A stretch of 64,000 nt of DNA from Undaria pinnatifida (taxonomy: Eukaryota; Sar; Phaeophyceae; Laminariales; Alariaceae). Below the pieces are notes generated by a model. That model had not been told where the DNA came from. It was given only the letters and a program-made list of their open reading frames with translations, and made no database searches. The DNA lies in contig JABAKD010000020.1 of NCBI GenBank assembly GCA_012845835.1, forward strand, positions 8,618,915 through 8,682,914, read 5' to 3'. A program made the translations under genes and the position numbers. Of the stretch, positions 56,576 through 64,000 are shown in pieces (position 1 is the first letter of the stretch; every line of letters begins with the position of its first letter).

Positions 56576-57523
56576 CCCGCGTAGCTACATTGTGACACCG
56601 CAAGGAAGAGCGCGCGCTGCTATTAAATAGAGCAAATTCACCGAAAAGGGAGTAGCTGAGGACAGAAGGGTGTTTCGTCATAGGTTTCGCAGGGTGTTTT
56701 TACGGCGCATGTTGTACAACCCTGGGCAGCAGCCGCTTAGGGTGAGGGGAGGGGAGGGGAGGGGGGGGGGGCGGACAAGGCCTCTCGATTGGGAAACCAT
56801 TTGAAATTTAATTTCCGCCGCTGCTACCGCTGCTGCTGCTGCCGTGGCGTTTCCTTTGAAAGTACAAGTATATGACTCGCTGATGTCGCCTCGCGTGACA
56901 ACGGACCGATTGCCCATGGGGACGGCCATCCCACGAGGTACGGATATTACCTGATTTGCACGCTGACTATAGTGTAGTGACCATGCTAGTCCTGTAGAGA
57001 CATTATTGTATGTGGCGGTGGACGAAAGCAGTGGAGGTGATTTATTTGCATTGCCCTGCAGGGAATCCGCAATAATATTTTACAGGCGTGCATTATGCAC
57101 GTTCGACACTCTGTACATGGTCGTTGGAAGATTTTTTGTATGTGTATGGCCGTAGAAGGACACAAACACATTTTTGATATATGTATCCACTCGGGGATTC
57201 GCATACACTATATAGCCGTTTGAGTCTTCTGGTCTGGGCTTGATGCGCGACAAAACCGAGACAAGGGAAGGCCGCGTCCGTGTTTCCCTGCCGCTACTGC
57301 CCCTATTTTGCTGCAATTTAATTATGTCGGTAAACCTTAGTGACAAATTATTATCTCGGTTTTGCTTTTGGATCGGTATCGCATCGCGACGGATCCAAAA
57401 CATTAGCTGGACCGAAGAAGCTGGATCAAAGAAAAAAGTATGAAGGATAATTACTCAAGGATGCCGAGAAAAAGCGAATCCTTGCGTTCCACGAGCAAAT
57501 ACGCTGTTATAGGAGACCGGGTT

Positions 57524-57942
57524 TTGGGCGCGCCAAGACCTCTTTTGGACCTAATATACTAGCTTTAGTGTAGGGGGGCGGTCACTCAAGGGGCCAAACC
57601 GCGGTCTCTGAGCATGACTAGTGCCGATCGATGGTTTCGGGTCTTCATAGGTCGCCGGTCCCATGCAAACAAAAAATAATCTACCGGGAATGGGTTGTAC
57701 CGGTATTTTCATTAATACGCTTTTTTTGGCGCGGCAAGGCCTCTCTTGGCCCTAAGATACTAGCATTATTATAGTACGGGGGCGGTCACTCAAGAGGTCA
57801 AACTGCGGTATCTGAGCATGACCAGTACCGATCAATGGCTTCGGGTCTGCGTAGGTCGCCGGCCACTCCCGGCTCAAAACAGTCCCTTTCAAATCATATT
57901 TTTTACCAGGCATGGGCTATGCCGGTGTTTTCATTCAATACC
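57524..57942 (+). repeat. Tandem pair of a roughly 205-bp unit
   Basis: The units are 57524-57727 and 57728-57942. Both hold GCGC(G)CCAAGACCTCT-like words, GGGGGCGGTCACTCAAG, TCTGAGCATGAC(C/T)AGT, CCGATC(G/A)ATGG, TTTCGGGTCT or CTTCGGGTCT, then TAGGTCGCCGG, and end in CCGGTATTTTCATT or CCGGTGTTTTCATT. The estimated identity is about 80%. No frame is shared, so it may be structural RNA, satellite seed or element ends. Confidence 0.75.
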
Positions 57943-58435
57943 GTCAAAATGATAGCTCATCACGGGTTTTTACCTTGTACCAGTTAAACGTAGTAGCTTT
58001 ATAGCGTGTAGAAATAAAACTCGAAGCCAAAAGGGAAGAACTAACTGCACCGAGCAAGCAACTCAGGCAGCCAGGCCAGCAGGCCAGCAAGCAGAGAAGC
58101 AAGACGTACGCACTGGGTACGTTTTACGTACTCCACACAAAAACACAAAACAAAAACAAACGGTGTCAACCACGCAGAGCACGGCAAAGCAGCAACACCA
58201 ACAAGACCATAGGCCAAGACCGAATGACGTGCAACACGAAAATTGGGACTGGATGAGCCCACGAGACGAAAAACAGCCCAGAAAAAAACGGCAGCAGCAT
58301 CTCGGCAGGTTTCTCAAAATATATCGGTAACGAAAAAGAAAAAGAACACGCAAGGGAAGGGGGTCACCCCGTGTCCCTGTCCGCCTGCCGCAGGGGCTAC
58401 TTTACGCTCTTCGAACACCCCACCAAACCATGAGT

Positions 58436-58469
58436 ACGAACGAACGAACGAACGAACGAACGAACGAAC
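58436..58469. repeat. (GAAC)n microsatellite
   Basis: About eight uninterrupted GAAC/CGAA tetranucleotides. It is a simple repeat only. Confidence 0.9.
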
Positions 58470-60513
58470 CGGTACACATCGAACCATCCACTACTGCTCA
58501 ACCCTAATCCTTGGTCGGAGTGTTGAAAAAAAACACAGAAGCTTCCAAGGGTGTGTTCAGCAGAGCATGCACTCTGGGGGGTACGCGGGACATAGCCGAA
58601 CAATGGTACCCGGATACATACCCGAGTGGGGTGCCCGGGTGCGTACCCGGGTATGAGTACCCGGGTACACATCCGAGTATGACCACAACAATCAGGTTTG
58701 GTACCCGAACCCCTATAGAGTATATACCTGGACTAAAAACATCCTTGAAAACTACTTGTTGTTCGCCCCGGCCCCCGTCTGTGTAATCCTGCTCCCCGCT
58801 CCCGGCTCCGCCCCCTTCCCCTCCCCTCCTAGTGAAGCCGAAAACGAGAAAAAAAATCGCGCCCATCGAGTGCGTCGTGAAACGCCCACCACTATAATTT
58901 ACCGACGACAAATAATATTACCCTTTTACGATCCGACCCACACGACACTCTTGGGTGTGTAACACGTGACACTACAAAAACAACCAAAAAAGCCGGTTTG
59001 ACACGCAAGAGATTTTTACCTGCCCACGGTTGTCTTCTCCCCTACCCAAGGGATACCGCGTTCAGCTAGAGGGCGTATCTATCGCCACGCTTCTTGCTCC
59101 CGCTTCGACTGCCCACGCACTCACGATAGTCGTAGTATTTAGTAGAAGTAGTAGTAGCTGTGTAGTAGTAGAATTCGTACGATTACTTCGCCACATCAAA
59201 TAATCTACCACGTACCAGGTACGTACCAAACGCGTCAAGAAAAATAAATATATAATATATATACATGCTGATTTTATGGCACTGCTCTGTAGATGCCCTA
59301 TTTTGCAAGCACCCTTCCAAGGCCTGCATTCTGAACAGACGCCGTAACAATCTAATCCGGGTGCGGGCGACTCGCAGGCCGGCCCGAACACGTAATCTGT
59401 TTCGGGCCGATGGACCTCTCCCTCTCCGTGCACGGAGCGAAACCCTTGCTTCAACCGGCAACAAACTGGTTACGAAAAAAAGTCTGCCGATCATTCTGTA
59501 GTAGACTCGAAGTAGTCAAAGTGCTAATAAACCTAGAGCCCCTCAGGCGATGCACCCCTTCGGCCCGTCTATATCTGGCGGGCACCCACCCAATCATCCA
59601 CCCATCAACCTGACAGCACCGCTGCTACTGTCGCTACACTTTTTGTATCTCTTCGCATACACAACCACCCCACCCCCCCAAAAAAACACATACACACCCG
59701 CCTGACAGAAAGGAAGAAAGAGCAAGAGAGCACAAAAAGGGGCCGCGCAAGCCGCACGACACCCCCTCCCCCCAGAAAACACGAATTAAGACCGAGCCGA
59801 GTCTACCCCAGAACCCCTCCTACCCCCCCCATTTCCCCCCAACCCCCGGCATCCTCCACATCGCCACCCAGGAAAACACTGCAACAACACGGGCCGAGCA
59901 GCGGGTGGGACCCCTGTGCTGCGCCCCTCCTATTTACAAAAGCCTCGTATCCCCTCATCACCGGGCTCGGCAAGGCCTAGCCTACCGTAGCTGGGCTCGC
60001 CCCTTCCACCGCCCACCCGCAAACCAGAGGGGGCGTGTGACAGGCCGGAGCAACCGAGCACCCTCCCCCCCGAACGTTTTCCATCTCTGAGATATCTCGG
60101 CCCGAGAAACAGAAATGACCTCCCACGACCCGCGCACACATGACAGATTCGCTCGCGTGAACAAACTTAAGAAAAGTCTTTTTTGAGGGCTACATTCATC
60201 ATAAGCCGCAATAAATGGGAAGAGGGGAAAACGGCTTTTGTCCCTCTGTAGCGACCGCCTCCGAGGTCCCCAGAAAGCAAAAAAAACTGACGTCTTCCAC
60301 TGAAACCCGCATCCGCAAGAGATCGGCGAGAAGACCCGGCTGCCGTCTCTTTTCATTTCAAACAGAACGACTGGACGGTGTTGAGAGAGGGCCGGCTGCC
60401 ACCTCTTTTTAGTTAAATCAAAACGATCCCACAACGAGGGGAAGATGGTTGATAACCTCTTATCCTACCAGGGAGTTTTTTTTCGCCCTGAGCCATCGTA
60501 GTTAATACTAATC
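58470..60513. other. Intergenic, no gene supported
   Basis: Contains GGGTACCC-type words (58600-58680), a TACCAGGTA word at 59213, and a roughly 35-bp near-duplicate (CCGGCTGCC(G/A), CCTCTTTT) at 60336 and 60390. The frame 59982-60434 on the minus strand has no domain. Confidence 0.4.
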
Positions 60514-60581
60514 TGGACGGTAATATAACGACCGATGAGGTTATTATATTAACACACTAACGGTTATTACATTTTCGTCCA
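60514..60581. repeat. Inverted repeat related to the 3301 palindrome
   Basis: TGGACGGTAATATAACGACC (60514-60533) pairs imperfectly with CGGTTATTACATTTTCGTCC (60561-60580), about 16 of 21 positions. The right arm shares CGGTTATTA(C/T)ATTT with the right arm of 3301-3362. It is a candidate second member of the same small element family. Confidence 0.5.
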
Positions 60582-62365
60582 AACCGGTAGACGCCGCAGC
60601 AGGCCAGGTATATTCCTTCAGGCCCCCCAAACACTTCTGTCTCCGTCCCGGCCCCATCCTACCCACACCCCTATTCCCCAGGCAGACCAATAATTTTTCT
60701 AACCTTACGCCCCTCCGTGTGTTCCGTGTGTATCCCGTTATGGGGCGAAAAAACATGAAACACCATGAGCTGCAACCACGAGCGAGATCCTGTCGGGTTC
60801 TGTCGGGTTCCGTCGGGTTGCACCCGGTCCGGTCACGACGACGACCGCTCAAAAAACGGTTTCAATTCGAAAGTATATGCATGTTTTTATTCCTTCAGAT
60901 GTTTCGACGCGCGCGGTGAGAGGTACCGGTACGGCTCAATTAGTTTTTCACCTGCCCCTCGTTCGAACGTGAAGCGCTGCTAAAAAGAGTACTGCAGGTC
61001 CTTACTTACTGCACGTTTACCACAAACACTTAGCACTTCGCACACGGCCAGTGCCCGTGCCCATTCCCATTCCCACTAACCAACCCCCAACAAAAAGAAA
61101 GTGAAAAGTAAATGCCACAGAAAAAACAAGAGACCCAAAACCTTTTAAAACCAATCCCACCCCACCCCCCTCCCCGCCAATCTTCTCCCCTGAAAAAAAC
61201 GCACCAGGCAAACCCCAATACCACCAAAGAACGCGTCGAGCTATCATAACAGTGACGCGGACATGATCATTTTGACAAAGCGCAAGGCGTTCCACGAACA
61301 ACACCCCCCAAAAAAGAATAAACCCCAGCAATAAAAAAGATGTCGAGAAAACTCGCCCCTACCCCCCTCCCGCTGCGCCTCACACGAATCTGCACCCTCT
61401 AAAACAGACCCGATAGCTTTACCGGTCCGTTATCAGGCCCATTTTTTTAACCCAAGCCACCATTCCAAAAACTCGGTCTATCGCTCACAGGAACCACCCA
61501 GAAAACCAGAAAATAACACAGAAACAAGAAGCCAAAAACAACCCTGATCGAGATCCAAATCTAGCAGACCCACAAACAGCGCGAGCAAAAAAAATGCGAT
61601 CGAAGAAAAAAGTGCACCAGGTATCTATATCGCACACGAGACGAGTGCGTTTTATATGTATACTTGAAAAAAACAAAACAAAGCAAAACGGAAGAAAGAA
61701 AGAAGAAAAACAGAGCTATGATACTACAGTACGTAACCCCTTTGAAAAAGCCAAGAACTGACGAGTGATTACAGCATCGTACGACGAGAAGCAGCCCGGC
61801 TCGTTTTCTGGGAGGGAACGTGTAAAAAAACTGCAGTCAACGCACGAAAGGAGCTGCGCGAAACGCGTGCAGCTTGACGGTGATACTCCACTCGTACCGC
61901 TGCACGGTTTTCCTCCTACTGCTGTAGACTACTGTACACGCTTCACATCATACGATCGCAATCATCGTTTCTTTGTGGTCGAATATACATGGATGGGTTC
62001 GAAGAGCTTCGCGTGCACGCTTCAAAACAGCCCACGCCCAGTCTAAAGCCCCTCAAAACCCCGTGATGACTCGCGGGGGGGGGGGGGCATATGCCGTACA
62101 TGACAAGCTTATTAACACGCGTCCGGACGAAAAAAATTCAACGCTCCTTCCTTCTCGATGACCCATAGAGTGCAAACGCCAACCGACGCACGAGTCTATA
62201 GAAAAACCCGCAAGCCGACATCTTCGATTTTTGTGCCCCCCTGGTTTGGGAATAAATCGGCTGTGAAACCCCTTCCGGGGTAGGGGCGTTATGCACTGCC
62301 ATGTACGGTAGTTTTCGGGGTCCCAAATAGATGAACACGAGTTACTAACGTGTTTTCGATGTATG

Positions 62366-64000
62366 CTACGTGCTGTAGGTCTTTACCACCTTCCCGATGC
62401 GCTCGCCGCAGAGGGGGCAGCTGTCCGTGCGGCCTGCGCAGCCCATGCACAGCACCCGGTGACGACAGCCCACGATTAGCGCGTTCATTTCCTCGACATT
62501 GCAGAGGAGGCACAGCCCCTGCGCGCGGAGCCTCGACATGGCGTCCTCTTCTTGTCGCAGGAGAGTCTCGAGTCGTCGGATCTCCGCTCGGCCAAACCTG
62601 ATACGAATATATAAATACATCGAAATACAAGAAAACCAAGACTACCATTGAGGTTGCGATAGTACAAAAAAAACTTGAAAGCCACGAAGTTTGACCCCAA
62701 CCAGGGGATGCACGAAGCATTTTTTTTTTTTTTTTTTAATGTTTCAAATACGTCAGCGGTGAGTTCGATCAATTCAAGGGTTGATACTCATCTTTGCAAC
62801 CTTCGCGTATATTCCGGTCGCGCAAACTTTACACCTCGACGATATCTGAATCTCTTGGATTTTGTCAAAGGGTGATACACACAGCATTTTGTAAAAATTA
62901 AACAACGTCAGCTGTGAGTACAACCGATTGAATGGTTGAAACTCAACTTTGCAAGCTGCGTGGTACATCCATGTTTTGCTGGTATACAAGCCAGTAGTTG
63001 CACAAAAGTTACGGAAGTTCGTTCGCGCGTGTTATATATTCGATCCTCATGAAAGACATGAGTCGGTGACTCCCCTGGAGGTTGTCAGGGTCAACATTTG
63101 TAAAAAGGTTGACCCCGTGTTGCACAGCACATAAATATACATCGAATATATCGAAGGGTATCAACACATCGAAGTGTAGCAGTAGCTTGCAGTAGTTTGT
63201 CCCCCAAAGGAAAGTCAAGGTCAAGTCAAGAAGGGATTCACCATTCAGTGCTGCCGTTTTTTTCCCCGAGTCAAAATCCAAGTAATTGTTGTCCCAACAA
63301 CGTGAGCGAAATCCTCAACGGGATAAGGTTACTCCCAGAGGAGGCGCGGTAAAAGGCCATCCGTTTACTTTCTTGCATCAGACCCATCTGCTGGCTACTC
63401 GCATGCAAAAGTCGCGACCAACCGCCAACGAAGACAAACAGCGCTGCTGAATCGGACTAGGGTGCAAGGAGGCGCTTGGCTCTGCGGGCGGCAATCCGCC
63501 GGTTAAGCTAGCTCAATTAGAAAAAAACGTGAAGAGGACAGAGGTCCATGACTGAGTGCAACTTACGACTTGCGAATGCCAAGAGCTCCACCCTCCAGGA
63601 AAATAACCCGGACGTGGCATTCACGCATGAACCATATCATCCGTACAAAGGACGCGGAGAAGAGCACTACTGTAGAGTTGTATCTTAATGAGTTCGAAAC
63701 AAAGGCAAGTCACAAGTCACGGAAGTATCGACTGAAAGAAAGCTGGATTGCACCAAAAACACGCGGCTATATATCCTACCAGCAAGAAATTATACCTGGT
63801 ACCTGGTATATACATACTTACAGTAGTATCATGCCAATAAGCCCTACGAAAAAAACATTGCGGCGCACCTGAGGGCCGCCAACCTAAGGTGGGAAGGGTC
63901 GTGCTTGAGCATCACGCCCTCCACGAACTCCGCCTCGTACTCCATGTCCGTCCCGGCCCCTCGCCCGCCCGACCCGCCTCCGCCCCCGCTCTCGACCGGC
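62366..64000 (-). CDS. RING-finger protein, last two exons (5' partial)
   Basis: Minus-strand exons 64000-63869 (cut by the window edge) and 62597-62366 (stop TAG) join at CTCAG|GTGCGC to ATCAG|G in phase 2, restoring Arg. The visible end reads MEYEAEFVEGVMLKHDPSH, LRLAALR, then FGRAEIRRLETLLRQEEDAM, a short helix, then a RING of the C3HC4 type: CLLC, GCRH, HRVLCMGC and DSCPLC, ending GKVVKTYST. Spacing is C-x2-C-x11-C-x-H-x3-C-x2-C-x6-C-x2-C, as in the C-terminal RINGs of IAP-like and MULAN-like E3 ligases, which bind two zinc ions and recruit E2-ubiquitin. The very C-terminal position also fits. All eight zinc ligands are present, so catalysis is plausible. The 1.27 kb intron contains repeats C/F and D. 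Confidence 0.9.
62735..63115 (+). repeat. Element C/F, copies 7 and 8
   Basis: Copy 7 starts CGTCAGCGGTGAGTTCGATC at 62751 and is truncated. Copy 8 starts CGTCAGCTGTGAGTACAACC at 62906 and continues CTTTGCAAGCTGCGTGG, TTCGCGCGTGTTAT and GAGTCGGTGACTCCCC to AGGGTCAAC. Both lie in the RING gene intron, antisense to it. Confidence 0.7.
63468..63720 (+). repeat. Dispersed repeat D, copy 2
   Basis: This is the partner of 6838-7050: GCGGGCGGCAATCCGCC, AAGCTAGCTCAA, GACAGAGGTCCATGA, TGCAACTTACGACTT, GTTGTATCTTAATGAGTT and AAAGGCAAGTCAC. It lies in the RING gene intron, antisense to it. Confidence 0.65.

Overview
The window is a piece of a repeat-rich nuclear genome from a multicellular or complex alga or protist. 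The best guess is a stramenopile of brown-algal (Ectocarpus-like) type. That is an inference from four things: GC-rich coding exons with GTGAG-type donors and strong pyrimidine tracts, multi-kilobase introns packed with repeats, many very long C or G homopolymers, and a high load of short dispersed elements. There is no bacterial-style gene packing, no operon and no CRISPR array.

Layout. At 2214-10986 (+) lies a complete four-exon gene for V-type proton ATPase subunit E; its first intron is 6.4 kb and full of repeats. At 16958-21380 (-) are three splice-compatible exons of an Arg/Glu/Asp-rich, SR-like protein of unknown identity; a tRNA-derived SINE sits in its 2.5 kb intron. At 25683-27221 (+) there is a weak three-exon gene candidate. 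From 27.3 to 33 kb is a retroelement zone: a decayed LINE reverse transcriptase remnant, four SINE copies and several other repeat families. At 39207-42017 (+) is a large single-exon gene with a split PX (phosphoinositide-binding) domain. From 42 to 49.8 kb I see only repeats and homopolymers. At 49800-54498 (+) is a low-complexity protein with one PDZ domain, read in two frames that meet at a G tract. From 54.5 to 62.3 kb are a long polypyrimidine tract, tandem duplications and palindromes. At 62366-64000 (-) are the last two exons of a RING-finger protein whose 5' part lies outside the window.

The genes do not form a pathway: V-ATPase assembly, RNA-binding or splicing-type low complexity, membrane-lipid binding (PX), scaffold (PDZ) and ubiquitin ligation (RING) are unrelated neighbours. 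The most distinctive content lies between the genes. There is a SINE family with variable TA-rich inserts between its A and B boxes, a mid-repetitive element marked by the word CGTCAGCYGTGAG, a strong excess of the 9-mer TACCWGGTA, a 22-bp minisatellite, palindromic MITE-like hairpins, and a partial duplicate of V-ATPase exon 3. All identities come from reading the sequence; no database search was run.
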